NCBI RefSeq assembly: GCF_051014445.1
Contig: NC_135143.1
Span: forward strand, 5,952,001 to 6,016,000
Reading direction: 5' to 3'
DNA from: Colletes latitarsis
Lineage: Eukaryota > Arthropoda > Insecta > Hymenoptera > Colletidae
DNA length: 64,000 nucleotides
The translations under genes were made by a program, and so were the position numbers. This document shows positions 10,754-23,609 of this stretch, piece after piece (position 1 is the first letter of the stretch; each line of letters begins with the position of its first letter). Below the pieces are notes generated by a model, which did no database searches, was not told where the DNA came from, and saw only the letters and a program-made list of their open reading frames with translations.

Positions 10754-13700
10754 TAAATCTTTTTTCTTGCGTTTCATTTGTTGCTGGAGAATTCGGAAGT
10801 TATACTTTTAAATAATAAGAACACTGTTGACTGATAATCGTAAGAATGTAAATTATTAATTTTTAATAACTAGTAATTAAAAATATTAAATTGTTGATTG
10901 ATGACGATAAAAATAATTCCAGTCGTATAGTACATCATATGGATGTAAATTTACTACAAAATACCAAAATCTAACTCTCTGCGTTTAAATGTTAAGTTAG
11001 GCCTCATTTAAGACGTTAGCAGATAAGAAAATATACACTTAAGAATTGATGAGTTAGAGAGTATTATAAAAATTAATAGTGTTTTTTCAATATAACAGTA
11101 GGTACAAATTTTTTTCAAGGTCTTTTAAGTCAACATTTCAAGCTCATTGACGATTTTTTAAATAGAATATCATTAAACAATATATCATTTGATTCTTAAA
11201 GTGTTTTTGTCAGAACCTTTAGACAACAGAAATATTTTTATAAATTGATACATTATTTTTTTTTTCTGGATAGTACTTCATTATTGCCTTGTATATACTT
11301 TGAATAAGTTTCTTCGTACGCTGGTGGTCACCGTTAGCTACTGAGGACGAACCGGTATCTGCGAGCGCCGTTTTCAATGGCGGTTTTATGGCGTTGCGGA
11401 AGCGAAGAATTCCAGTTATAAACGTAAACGGTTGGTGCGGGTGCAGGTGTAATAGCAACTGATTATGTCGTTTAGTCGAAGAATCGTTAATGTTCGAATG
11501 GAGCTTGTTCCGTAATGAAACACTGAGTTTGTTGTTGTTTGAGGTGCACCGGTTATTTGAAAGATTCGCAATGCCGGATGATAATTTTCGAAAGCAGATG
11601 TAATAACTAGGAAAGACTGATAATTTACATTATAAAATGTTGCTTTTGTATAAGTATTATGATTTATAATTCTTTCTTTGTCATTAGATAATGTGACAAA
11701 TATAAATATAAACATTCTACCAAAAAGTTTTATTCTGTCTAAAAATTAAAATTGTGCATTGTTGCCGTAAAGCAGAATGAAGAAAAGTTTTTATTGTATA
11801 ATTTTTCATGAAATAGTACAGTGTTTGACAAACTTTTGGTGTGTGCTCAGAAGCAAAATTAAATTTTTCTTTTTAAAATATATTTAAAAACTGTTTTTTT
11901 TTCATAAAATGTAATTATGTCTTAACAATTTTTATTCAATCGAAATGGTTTCATGCTTTCCAATATAAAATATTTATACGTCGTTCGTTAAAGTAATGTG
12001 TAAAATAAATACGGAAAGGGACTAGCGAATTCACATTTTTTGAAGTTTACTTAATATTAAACAATTTGTTTATTGAATATTATTCAAAAGTCTACTACAA
12101 AATACTGCAAAATACAAATGTCGACGTTCGTTTGTCTAAATGGTGACGATTTCAATTTACCCGGAAACCTATCCGCAAATTTGAGCAAGAAACTTAATTC
12201 CGAGTTTTTCGATTTCGGTGACGACTCCATCGTTTCACGATTATCCACGAGAAGAAAGATTATTACGGTTATTTCGAAGACGAGGTCTGGCTTTTCCCTT
12301 TCTTCCCTTCGTCTACGAAGCCACCGTAGAAATGTTGCAAAGTCCAAGGTGGAAGTTCACTGTTATTTCGCAGGTTCGAGAGAGTCTGTTTTCTTTCTCT
12401 TTCTTGTTCCCCGTCTCTTTCCCTCTCTGTTCCCCGTTGTAGGCGCAGCTGTAGATGTTCTCAGGATGCGGAAGACGCGGAAGAGGAACGACACGAGGGG
12501 ACAACGAAATTGAAATGGCGAAAGCGGATCACAGAATAGGTTGGCTTAACAGGGGTGGTGCTGAAGCAGGTCACCGGACGAGGGGGCTAATCCGTACAGC
12601 TACAGCACTGTGCAACGGATCGTGTATGCGCGTCTCTTATAGTTTAAAATTAATTTTAAGTTTTTACATCTCTCGTTTGACGATTTTATGGCGAAAACAT
12701 TAACCTAAGAAAATATCTATGCTCGTTGGAATTTCGTTAAATCAACATTCAACAAACGTTGTTATCCTGAGTTGATAAATGTGATAAATTCAGTTACAAA
12801 ATTCTGTGTGTTTGAATGTGTTTGTATATGCATGTTTTTCACCGTTTTATTTTATATATCAGGAGTAGTTTTTTTTGTACGTCACGTGCTTATGTATATT
12901 CGATACACTGTATTGTATAATGGTTCAAGCAAACGTCAAATGTCATAAGAAAAATTCATAAATTACAAGGCCTAGCAGTCGATCGTTAAGGTTTAATTTA
13001 AAATTTAATATTCGATTAAATTTTTTTTATTTTAAATTTAATAATCAATCATCGAGTATCGATTAAAATTTTGACTTTGCAAATCAGTTGAAAGTACGTA
13101 CATTGTGGCCTTTGTTTTACTTTATACATCACGATTGTCAGGAAAATTATAAAATTTGAAACAGTGATTTCTATAACGTGCAAAAATAAATAGAAAAGTA
13201 GAGTAAAATTTGTTTATTACGATCTATAGCCTCCCCTCCACAATGTTTATTTTATACGCGATGATAAAATATAAACACATCATAAATAAAGCGAGTTTAA
13301 AAATTATTGAAATCTCAACGTCATTTTTCGAGAGAACGATTAGGTTGCAACCATTGATTCCTCTGACACATTGTGATAAAAAAATTTGACTTTGGAAAAC
13401 TAGATCGAAGATAATTTTATCGTGACATAACATTTTCATATACCCCGTGCTTCTTGCTTTTATATTTATGGATCGATATATTTGAATCTACAAATAAACA
13501 AAAATATTTCACTTCGTGGCAGAGTACAGTGAAATACATATGTACGAAGACATTCAAACATTTAACGCAATATGTGAAATTGTGAAATGTAAAACGCATT
13601 GAAAATAAGTTAATGCAATTGTTAAAATATTGGATGATTCTAGTAATTTGATTAGATTATAACACCCTATTCGAAGTGAAAAAAAATATTTAGAATACAA

Positions 13701-15336
13701 CGGAGAACAATTTGGATACTTGTAATATTAAGAATTAAATTAAATATTTCTTCAAGTATTGAGTTCTCGAATGGATGCATGAAAAAAGGAATAAATAGTT
13801 CTTTATATTATACCATATGTTGTTTTTTTTTATCTTAGTTATTAAAATTATATTGCGTAGCTTTTGCGATATTAATTTATCCTAAATAGACGGTAATATT
13901 TCACTGCAACAAATTAATTGTACAGAAAATGTGATATTGTGGCTTTATAGGTCACAGGATGTTTGCTTCGTCTTCCTTTGCGTGGCTTATGAGTGACTTC
14001 CGTCGCTTCTCGCGTCCCGACAACCAAACCACACATTTAAGGAATGAACCACGTATTTAATCCCGTATTTACGAAACGTGCTACGTACGTAGAATTTGAA
14101 ATATCTTCGTATTATAAATGAGATAAAAACAATAAGACAAATAAAACTAATTCCTAAAAAATTATAAATGATTCCATTTATCCGTTTTATAGCGTAGCTT
14201 TTCCTCCGCCATACTGTAATCGCATAATCTTACGGTTCCCCGAAATGACAGAGTATAATTACAATCCATTGTAGATTCTAATTCGTTCGTTCGCTTGTTT
14301 CCTCATCAATGCGTTGTTTTCCAAAGAGTTCCGGTACGTGAGACGTCGCGACGCGCGTTCGATTATGAAAGCGCGGTTGTTCTTCATAATGGCACTCGCT
14401 CGTTGCTCATGAATGCTCGTAACGGACGAAAAAGAAAGCAAAACCAGCACACTGGGCATTCAAGACAAATAAGAACGCAACGAGGGAAACAATCGAGACG
14501 CCGCGATAAAAAGAGAGGGTGGAGGTATACAGGCTGTCTCATTTAACCCTTACATTTCACTAAAAACATTTTAAAATTCATTCTTTGGACAATTCTACAT
14601 CGATTTGTATTTTCGAAATAAAAACTTGAGCTATCGAATACAAAGACTTCATGTTTCATAACTGGACTACCGAGTACCCGTATAATGAAAATTGTAGTTA
14701 GGTTTATTATAAATAGTAGCATAAAACGAAAGTAATTCTCGAACGGTATTAAATGACCTTGAATGATCTTGAAAAACCAAAATATTACAATGAGTTACTT
14801 ACTCAGATAAAAATATACAGTTCCATCGAAAATAACCAATGTCACCTTGAAATCTCGAACACATATTCGCGTAACAAAGAATCATGATCATCGTAAGGTG
14901 CCTTCATTTTCTGAATCTAAGGTTAGTTCAAGGTCGTAGCGTGCTAGGTCGGCGAATTCGCAACGACGTTAGCTACGATGTAAACAGAAGTCACCGATGA
15001 CCTTGAAAGAATTTTTTCTCTATAACTAAATACCATAGAAAGATTACTTATTGTCATTATTGGCTGAGTCGATCACAACTACAACTCCATTGCGCGACAA
15101 AGGACGCGAATAAAACATATAGAGACAGAGTAGGATAGAACCATATCGAACGACATTGGCGTAGCCGTAAGCTCACAATATTAACCATGAATAAAGTAAT
15201 TAACGAAAAAATCAACGACAGATAAATTGTGGCTTGACATTGAGCAAATCCAAAGTACCAAGAGGAAGATTCTTGCAGCTTTTAAAACATCTAAAATATT
15301 TTAATTATCATACAGTACAACCGTAGTACAATCAAG
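10754..15336. other. Mostly A+T-rich non-coding stretch
   Basis: No supported gene. GC is higher at 11320-11460, 12100-12620 (pyrimidine-rich TTTCTTTCTC-type tracts at 12370-12440) and 13960-14060. The 146-residue frame at 12073-12513 overlaps three others and ends in a low-complexity Arg-rich run. A possible transposon terminus (ATACAGGCTGTCTCATTTAA) begins at about 14528, with no matching second end found. Confidence 0.5.
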
Positions 15337-15848
15337 CAGGGGCTGATTGTACGTGAAAAAATGAGAAAGAAATTTGATGTAACATTTTTTATTTGGGGCT
15401 CCGTTTTCGAAAAAATCGACATTATAGTTTGTTCACCTTTGTAAACGATTTAGTTGTAATCTATTTGTATTTACAAACATTATGAAAGCAGTAGAAAGTG
15501 TTCCTACAAATAATTAATTTTTTTATTCCTTATTACTACTTTTTATTGCAATGCTACAATATAGTATTACAAGTATTGTTGAAAATGTCCTCTTCTCTGG
15601 TGCATACACAAGTTTGTTCGACGAATTTATGATATCTAAATAAACTATGACTTCTACTGTAGACGTCTCCATCATTGTTAATGTTTGTAAACACTCTTGG
15701 GCGGAAACAACAACGGTAGAAGAAATGGGCGACAACTAAATTGTTCACAAAGATAAGCAAACTTTAAAGTCGATTTTCTCGAAATTGAAGCCCCAAATAA
15801 AGAAATGTTACACTTAATTTTTTCCATATTTTCTTCATCATTACCCTG
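15337..15848. mobile_element. 512-bp foldback MITE
   Basis: The left arm (about 15337-15450) and right arm (about 15735-15848) are inverted repeats. The left reads TGTAACATTTTTTATTTGGG then TCGACATTATAGTTTG; the reversed right arm reads TGTAACATTTCTTTATTTGG then TCGACTTTAAAGTTTG. Weaker pairing continues inward (ATTTAGTTGT; TTTACAAACATTA), leaving a small central loop. Termini are CAGGGG at the left and ACCCTG at the right. No coding capacity. It differs in sequence from the CAGGGTGTTCGG family. Superfamily unknown. Confidence 0.7.
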
Positions 15849-17520
15849 TGTAGGTAATTTCGCTCACCATCATATTTACACTTTCGACTAATTTTTAATC
15901 ACTTTCCCTTAGGTTCTCGAAGAAACGGTAAGGACATTTTTTGTTCTTCGGACGACATTCTAAAAGACCTTGAATGAATTTTTCATTTCAAAATGGGCAT
16001 TTTTTAACATCCTTTTCACAACGTGGAGCCCAGAATCGTTGGTTACGCCATTGTTTGGGTGCGCTCCTCTCCTTCGCACGCATGATCGTTACATTTTTCA
16101 ATCGAAAACTACTGTTCGAGGAGAAGCGAGCCAAGACACGATGGAAACGAAAGGGAAACTAAAAAGAAAGGGGTGGGGGGTGTCTATCGAAGGAAGGAAC
16201 GCGAGGCAGGACGGGAAGCAGTGTCGTCGCGAGACACAGAAAGCGCTAGATTGCTCGAACGGTTTAAACCCTTGAGTGTAGGGACGAGTAGCGGCTGAGG
16301 AGAGGACGTCGCTTTCCGAAGAGGAGAAAAGCCGGGGGTGAACAAGAACCCAGCCAACGTTGGAAAAGCTAGATTCCTGCTGGAGGCTCCCTCTCTCTCT
16401 CTCTCTCCTTCTTCGTCATATTTTCCTGTTTTATTTTCCCTGTCGTCCATTCCCTCTCCGGCATCTCTTCCGCGCAGACAGGCACATGCGCGGGGAAGCG
16501 TGCGAGCGAAACTTTCGGGTTCCGGCGTCAAGGCACCTCTCTATAAGCAAGCGCAGCGTGCTGCCAGCCGGTGCAACGACTGCATCGTATTTATTTCAGC
16601 TCCTAATGAGTTTGCAGGGCGCTTCGCGTACGCACACCTGAACACTTTTGCGCCCAAGATGAAAACGCGCGCATTTATGGCAGACTGACTGGTTGGCTGG
16701 TTCGCCCGGCAGCCAACGGCCGACGAGGGATGGGAAACGGTCTAAAGCTTTCGCTACGCGGAAAGGAATCGGTGCATACGTTGCCTTTTCGGCATTTTCT
16801 ACGCGGAGTTTCTCTTTTCCACGCGCCGCTCCAAGTACCGTCTACACTTCGAGTTAAGGGGGTTGGCGGGTCGACCAGACATTTCACCCTCGTTTCCTCC
16901 TACCCAGTCCCCCTTTTTCGCCCTCAACCGTCGTCCTTTCTGTCTCGTTCGCCAGGTTTTCGTTCCCTCTCTTTCCCATCCGCGTACACCGACTAAGTAC
17001 GTCTATTTCTTTTCTCGTTTCTCCGCGTCTCCCTCACGATTTTTCTTTTCCTCCTACTTTGCAGCGCTTTAAACACAGGAAGAAACGAGGCTGTTAAAAT
17101 GTTCCGCCATGCACAATTTATTATAGGCTGCGAATGGTAAGCGCGCGCCCCGGGTCTTGTCTCAAAGTCAAGGAAAAAGGAACGCGGCTTAATATTTTCC
17201 GTGCACGAGAACCGCGAAACGCGCTGCCGTCTTCCGAGGAAAAGGACCCTTTTCCTTCTGTTCAATTTTCACCCCTTCGCGGTTCTCTTGTTCGCTTTTC
17301 TTTTCCCTCTCCGCGACACTTCAGCCGCATCGAAGACAGGGAAAACTGCATTACGGAGCCCCGGCGATGAAATATTTTTCTTCTCCCTCCGCGCTGTCGC
17401 CCTTTGCGCCGCGTCCCGCGTAAAGGAAATCGAAGGACATCCGATAACATCCTTTCTATCCCTAAATATGCATCAGAATTATTATCCTAAGTCGCTTCTT
17501 TAGTAGAATTAACAAGAACT
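15849..17520. other. GC- and CpG-rich island
   Basis: From about 15990 to 17480 the sequence is the most GC-rich in the window, with many CpG and alternating purine-rich (16140-16345) and pyrimidine-rich tracts. A CT microsatellite lies at about 16389-16407. At least ten overlapping frames on both strands cover it, none longer than 116 residues and all Arg/Ser/Pro-rich. This pattern is expected of a GC island rather than a gene. It may hold a promoter or an untranslated exon. Confidence 0.5.
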
Positions 17521-17639
17521 GTTCTGTTGACACGCAACACAGGAGAAGGGTCGCAGCGACCGTTGCATTCTTGGGCAATTAAGAATTTTCGCGATCAGAA
17601 CCGTCCCCATAAAACTCGACCTCCTCGATAGCTGCACAT

Positions 17640-17950
17640 GACCTTCAAACCTCAGTAAACATTACCTGCCATTTTTACCGACTAATATTTTCTGGAATGT
17701 TTAAACATTTCAAAACCCACCTCAAGACCATTTCAAATCCACCCTCGTAGCACAACCGACCTACCAAAATTCACTTTACCTTTCCACAGAACAACCTCCA
17801 CCAATCACAACCTTAACCAAATCGACAAGCGCGCAAACCTCACAGCCATCAATCAGAACACCACAAGAACTCAGCCAGAACTCAGACAGAACACAGTTAG
17901 AATTTACTCAACCAGCACACAATCTTTGTACATTCAGTTACTGTTTTTAT
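17640..17950 (+). other. Segment with strong C-over-G strand skew
   Basis: The plus strand is rich in A and C and nearly free of G. In 17701-17880 I count 66 C against 14 G. No long frame crosses it. Unequal base use of this kind can come from transcription-linked mutation or from an RNA under selection against pairing, but the cause is unknown. Confidence 0.6.
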
Positions 17951-18146
17951 TGTGTTAAAAAAACTGTGGCAGCAAATATTACTATTCACATCATACCAAA
18001 ATCACATCAACGCTACACACATTAATTTATACGTAGAAATAGCGACCGCAAATGATCGATTGAATCCCTGATCGATCGTCATCCTGCGTCGCATGTTCCT
18101 TTGATCTAAAAGTTTTGTCGTAAATCTACGAAACGAAAAGTATTTA

Positions 18147-18625
18147 CAGTGTTCCCTCATTAACGTTCGCTAGTTTGGTTCGCGACGAACGTTATCGAGG
18201 GAGGTGTACTATTCTTGATCTCATTGCACGTACAAACGTAATACACTGAGAATTAATGAAATAGAGAGCAATGTTTAACGTTTATCTACAGTAACGGTTA
18301 TCTACACACTCTGAAATCATTCAGAAATTAAAATTTCAAGATACGAAATAAAAAAACACATTCACTAGCAATCATCAATCTATTCGTATCGCATTTTTAA
18401 TAGCTTCGTATCTTCTTAGTGAGTGCAACATCTGGTGTTTGTGTATTTCTTCTTATTTTTGAATTTCGGTTTTCACGTTTTCAAAGAAGTATGGTTAAGC
18501 CTTATGTGTGAACATTTAATGACTAGGCTTGCAACGTTCACCTCGTTCTAGAAATTGGGGATGTGGGGATGACTTCGCGAATAATACTGAAGGAGAAAGT
18601 AACGAACATTAACAAGGGACTACTG
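18147..18625. mobile_element. pogo/Tigger-like MITE (479 bp)
   Basis: It is flanked by TA on both sides (18145-18146, 18626-18627). The left terminus is CAGTGTTCCCTCATTAACG and the reversed right terminus is CAGTAGTCCCTTGTTAATG; 20 of the first 27 positions agree. The CAGT-nn-TCCC start with a TA target is the hallmark of the pogo/Tigger group of Tc1/mariner transposons. Inside the left end is a second short inverted pair, AACGTTCGC/GACGAACGTT. It is non-autonomous, having no transposase. Confidence 0.7.
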
Positions 18626-18904
18626 TATTTGCAAAAATTGTACAATAGTAATTACGTTAATGAAGAACTTGCATATCCAGTGAAATAGTGAATATAAAAA
18701 GATGTTCAAAGGCTAGTAATGAGACTTCATAATATGGATAACTTTTGAAACTGTGAAACCGGCCACTATTTTTTTTAGCATGTCAAAGACAAAAAACACA
18801 GAAGATAAATTCTTTGAATTAAAATTCTTGTCAAATATCTAGTTTTTAATACTTTTTAATTATTCTAATTCTGACTATAACCACATCCACAATGAATAAT
18901 ATGC

Positions 18905-19153
18905 ATTTTGATTTTTCCATTTCTGATGAGCAAACGACCAAAATCGTGGCAACCATGGAAACTTTTTTTTGAAGGTCCTCTATTAAGGTTGCCATAACTT
19001 CTAAAATATTGAATATTTTTTTATAGAAAAAATTATGAATATTCCTCAAATATAGATTTAAATGTATATGTTGAAACATAATACAAAAATATTTCACCGT
19101 TTTCCCCAAAAAATTCCAAAAACAACGAACAAATTACTTTCTAAAATATCCCC
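18905..19153 (-). mobile_element. Half of a TTAA-type MITE (terminus at 19153)
   Basis: Reversed, this segment starts at TTAA (19154-19157) with GGGGATATTTTAG and continues to CCATGGTTGCCACGATTTTG. It pairs as an inverted repeat with 20293-20470 (CCATGGTTGCCACGATTCTG; ATTTAAATCTATATTTGA against ATTTAGATCTATATTTGA). The TTAA end faces right, so the rest of the element would lie to the left, where no second end is visible. The minus frame at 18846-19109 runs along the arm and is not a gene. Confidence 0.6.
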
Positions 19154-19340
19154 TTAAATTTCATATTAATGCTTTCCATTGAAAACTTTTTGCCAGTATT
19201 TGTACTAATAATATTATTTCACCGTTTTTCACAAAAAGTTCCAAAAAACCAGTAGTAAATTACTTTCTAAAATATCCTCTTAAACTTCATATTAATGCTT
19301 CCTATTGAAAACTTTTTGCCAGTGTTTGTAATAATAATAT
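19091..19340 (+). repeat. 125-bp tandem duplication containing the MITE terminus
   Basis: Units 19091-19215 and 19216-19340 both start ATTTCACCGTTTT and contain TTACTTTCTAAAATATC, the terminal part of the half-element, then ATTAATGCTT and AACTTTTTGCCAGT. The duplication therefore copied the transposon end together with its flank. Confidence 0.8.
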
Positions 19341-20292
19341 TATAATAATATAAACACTTGGTTATTTCGTTAATTGGTTAATTGAGCTCCGCGTCCATCG
19401 AGCGGAGCAAGAATATTACAACTTTTAGCCGTAGCGAAGGGGCGAATGTTTAATTTACCACGTAATTAACTTTCAAAGGAGACGGCTGAAGTTACGACTC
19501 GCGCCTAATGGTTATCGTCGGCGATAAGTGTTTTCTCCCTTTCGCCCGACGATCGCTTCGCCACCAGGAAGCCGCGACACGACGAATAAAATAAATTTCA
19601 TCGCTCTCGTTTCTCGCACGCACTCGCAAACGCGAGCCATTCGCAACGATCCCCGTCGTCTGTCGTGCTGTCTCGCGCCGCCGCGGATCCTGTAATTAAA
19701 TCCAAATCCAACAGGCGAGGAGCCAAGGTAAATGAGCAACGGCTGCCGCTCCCCGTCGCGATGCCATCGCTACCGTTCTCCTCCCGTTTGGCATTGACAG
19801 TGAACGCGGGCTAGAGAGAAGCGAAATTGACAAACGCGAAAGGAGAAATCGAAAAGGAGAACGAGAGGGGGGAGAGAGGTGGAGATCGTGGATAAAGAGG
19901 GGAGGGAAGTTGCAACGCGAATGCAGAGAATATTTGCGTGCTCGCGACGGCTCCCGGGCTCTGTGCCTCGTGTGAACGCTAGCCGCGTCAAGGGCTCAAT
20001 TAACGAGCGATAACGAACGCCCGTGAGTAAATACGATGACGGAGAGACCGAACAGATTTCTCCGTACCACCGTGAGCAAACGCCGACGGAAGTCTTATTC
20101 GTTTGACACCGAAATTCGGCAAACTGACTCCACGAGTCTGCGTCGTTGCTCAGTCGGATTTCACGCTTTGCTGACGCGGCAACGGTACCTTCCTTCTCCC
20201 CACTTAGCAATCTTTTTTCGGATCACGTTATGCGTAATAGTAATACCTCTGTGGACGAAACAAATTATTAACCGCTCGTAGTCTCCGCTTAA
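19341..20292. other. GC-rich block with a purine tract
   Basis: A CpG-rich block (about 19380-20290) lies between two half-MITEs whose TTAA termini face it. A purine-rich run of about 100 bases (19812-19912), with several GAGAG motifs, could bind GAGA-type factors or form a triplex. Frames on both strands (19770-20210 minus, 146 residues; 20036-20281 plus) overlap and lack any domain. I see no gene. Confidence 0.5.
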
Positions 20293-20470
20293 AAGGGTAT
20301 TCTACTCTAGAACAAAATTTATTAGCGGCTTTTTGAAAATACAAAATATTTTTTTATTAAGCCTCAACACGTATATTTAGATCTATATTTGAAGAATATC
20401 CTTAAAAAAATAGTCCTTCAAAAAAAGGTGCTTCCATGGTTGCCACGATTCTGGTTTTGCACATTAAAAA
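20293..20470 (+). mobile_element. Half of a TTAA-type MITE (terminus at 20293)
   Basis: After TTAA (20289-20292) comes AAGGGTATTCTACTCTAG, the family's terminus, followed by an arm that is the inverted counterpart of 18905-19153. The matching right end of this copy was not found downstream. Confidence 0.6.
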
Positions 20471-22526
20471 TGAAAAAACCGAAATTCAAGTAAGATCAAG
20501 TTTTTTATTGCCAGATATGTTTTGGTATGAAAGAACCCATGGTTGTGAATTTTGTGTCAATTTCCGGGATCTTTTATATAATTTCATACTTGCCTTTTGC
20601 ATTAATATTATTTGTGGCTGATACTGCTCATTGAGTCTGTATAATGACTGTCTGTTGGAGGTTGTTTATTTGTAAGTGTATAAAGTTTGTGTAAAAAAGG
20701 TTTTAAGGATTTAAAATTAATAGGGGGTTTGGTAGATGTTGTTTAATGATTTTATCGTTGGCTATAATTGCTATTATAATTAGGTAGAACCAGTTGAAAG
20801 AAGTATTACCGTATTATCGGTGCTCATAAACACTCAATACAAGTAGATATAACGAGTCATAGCCAGATACGTTAAAGATTCATTGGCCACGTACCTGATG
20901 AATATTCAATGACAGTTATCTCGAAAGCAAAGACATGGAAAAACTTTATTTAATATTCTCGATTCGTTTTATCGCTTGGAATAATACATTGCCATTTATA
21001 CCACCACATTTATTGGACACCATGAAAAATATACATTATGCATATTTACGAATTTTTGAGACCTCATTTTACAGTATTATTTTACCCAAGCTTTCCCAAT
21101 TAGTAGATCATGGTGATGCTATGATAAAATAGACGAAGTAAGCTTTAAACGAAGTATTGAAGTCAGCAAACCTGACTATAGGTCATCTGATCCTGCTAAA
21201 TCGTCCATGTTTGAAGACAGAAATTAATGTTTCAAGCAGAAATTGTTTAATAAAGGGCATAGTGTGTCAACGATGTTTTGCTTTCAGATAAAAGTTGTCG
21301 AGAACAATTCAACGTCATTAATTTTATTTCAAATGGAAAAATATACTTTTCCATAGTCTACGATTCAGGAACTAGATAACCACTAAAGGACGATTACAAA
21401 CAAAAACATTTGTTACATTTTAAATTCTAATTTAAGTGTTTTAAATGGCGGTAACACGATTCAGCAAATATGCTTCACAGACCACATTTGTATATTTTGT
21501 ACATTTACAAGTATTAACTTTGTATTTTCTGATTTCGTTATAAACATTGCTAAGTTATAGTAGAAGACTCGATTACAAGTTAATCTTGCCCGATTATACC
21601 TTTTATTTTTTCTTTATTTATTCAATAACAGAAAAACAAAATGTACAAAAGAACTGTACCAAGCAGGTGAAAATATTATGTTGTTTCATAATCTATCTCA
21701 AATGTTTTGCTTACTTCAAATGATACAAATAAATAATTATAATGTGGGCAATTGTCCAAGCTTTATTTGGTTGTGTGTACTTTTTAATTTTTGAGTTGTT
21801 TCCCAATTTCATCCCACAAAAATATATTTTAAAAATAGACTATATTAAACATTGTTCTATTAAACTAATTTATTAACTTAAATTAGAATTGAAGTTAATT
21901 TTAAAAATTATTTTCTAATTTGTAAAATGTACTGTCTGGAATTTATTCTTTAGAATCAAAGCATTCCGATCGATTTGTAAGGTTCCAGATTAGGAAAGTG
22001 TTTAGGTCTTGTAAACTGTTGACTCTATATCGTATATATGACTAATTTTATTGTGGATATAAGATAGTTTCTATTTCTCTGTCGGATACATAGAGATTTC
22101 AAAAAGTATGAATGTCAATGTTAGGAACGCACCACGCTGTACTTTTTCCGTTGATACTTCGCAAGCGTTCGAACACCATCCGACGTTCTAATCCAAAGTT
22201 CAGCGATGAAAGGTAGCTCCTCGTGGAGCCATTCCGATGATTGATCGTTTCTACTGGGATAGAAACTTGGTTCCGGTTGTACAAAGGATTCGACGCGACG
22301 AATGGTGCTAGAGTGTTTCTGTAGGGTAACTATCGAAGATTTTATCAAGAGAGGATTCCTACTGGAAGAATAACCAAAATCGAAGATCGAACTACTTGAT
22401 TTTTGGACGTAGAAAGATCCATTACTTCAAGACTATGGTACAATTGTTGATAGACATACACTTTGCACTACATATCGATTTCTATACCTAGACGTTTCGT
22501 TGTTACGTTAGTGACATATTATTTTG
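20471..22526. other. A+T-rich non-coding stretch
   Basis: I see nothing I can name. The sequence is A+T-rich, with short frames below 80 residues and no repeat that I could match elsewhere in the window. Confidence 0.5.
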
Positions 22527-23287
22527 TTACACCCCGTATACAGTAGCTACTTTAAATTGTTAGAATAAATCAATCAGTAGATAGGATAATTTAATAAAAA
22601 CAGAACAAAATCTAGTATCGAAATAGCGAAAGGTCAATTCTTTTTCTTCTTATAATCCCTCTGGAAATGAAATAGGAAACGCCATTGCGATTTCGCCCTT
22701 AGGTTCTGTATTATTTTAAGTTCCGGAACTCTGTCTATAGAGGAGGAGTTTATCAAGTTTACCGAGCTATAGTTACTCAATCTTATTCAACTAGTATACT
22801 TAGAACGAAGAAATTTATTTATAATAAATTAAAATCCCAGGTTGGAACTGCGGTGTATCATAAATCCCATCTACTGTTTCAATTCTTTCGCCTTTAGTTT
22901 TTGTATTATTTCCAATTCTGAGGAACTTCGCTATAGAAAAGAACCACACTTACAAAGTTAACCGAACTATAGTTACTTTTATGTCGAGATGTTGGTGGAG
23001 AAAGTAAGATAACAAGAGATATGAGAAAAGGAAAGGAAACAGGAGCGTCTCTTCTTCGACCTGCTAGATGGTCGGTCGAGCACTTGTGAGAGAGAAAGGT
23101 TGAGCGTAGCCCTCTAGTGTCAATTGCGGGAGGCGCCGCCACAGAAGTATACCTATTAATGGCTCAATTTCTCTTTAGAGATGCGATGGAAGATGACTGA
23201 CGAGTCAGAGTAGTTGAGAATATAGTAGACGTGTTAACTTTAGAGCAATAAAGAACAAGTTGGATGTAATCGACGTTAATATTTACA
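22527..23287 (+). mobile_element. Possible solo LTR, weakly supported
   Basis: The segment starts TGTTACACC and ends TTACA, as many insect Ty3/gypsy-type LTRs do. It has AATAAA near 23247 and an internal duplication (about 22690-22790 against 22890-22980, both with CGAACTATAGTTACT or CGAGCTATAGTTACT). Part of it (22791-22887) recurs at 25062-25156. No clear target-site duplication, primer binding site or gag/pol sequence is visible, so a different kind of repeat is quite possible. Confidence 0.2.
22791..22887 (+). repeat. 95-bp dispersed direct repeat, copy A
   Basis: Matches 25062-25156 in the same orientation. Both contain GTATACTTAGAAC, AAGAAATTTAT, ATAATAAA and ATCCCATCT-CTGTTTCAATT with about one change in eight. 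Confidence 0.75.
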
Positions 23288-23609
23288 ATCCCATGCTTAA
23301 AAAAACTTTGAAGTGACCTGAAGAAATACTTTTGTACTCGAAGATCCTTTCACACTAGAAAACGAGTGACAAGTCGTGGATATTTTCATTTTAAAACATT
23401 TTCGAAATTCAAACGGTATCCAAATGTGTAAGAAATTGTTTACGCAACTAAAGTTACCATGGATTTGAAGATTAAAGTTTACTCTTTATAACTTCTAATT
23501 TTCAACTATGTATATTTGTAATCGATTCATACGACTTAACGTTTAAGTTCGTTTAATTGGTAATACAGTCTTGAGTATGTATTGAAAAGTATAACAATTT
23601 TAATTTATA
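23288..23609. other. A+T-rich spacer
   Basis: Nothing recognisable. It ends in the TA bordering foldback copy 3. Confidence 0.5.

Noticed and set aside
11219..11715. Two minus frames with a plausible residue mix
   Set aside because: Frames are in different phases, short, and contain low-complexity ends; no domain recognised.
12073..12513. 146-codon plus frame
   Set aside because: Overlaps other frames in both directions and ends in an Arg-rich low-complexity tail; no recognisable protein feature.
12990..13060. Inverted repeat in AAATTTAATATTCGATTA sequence
   Set aside because: On inspection it is a degenerate direct repeat of A+T-rich sequence, compatible with low complexity.
14528..14600. 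ATACAGGCTGTCTCATTTAA as a full transposon
   Set aside because: It looks like a terminus, but no inverted partner was found downstream, so its extent cannot be stated.
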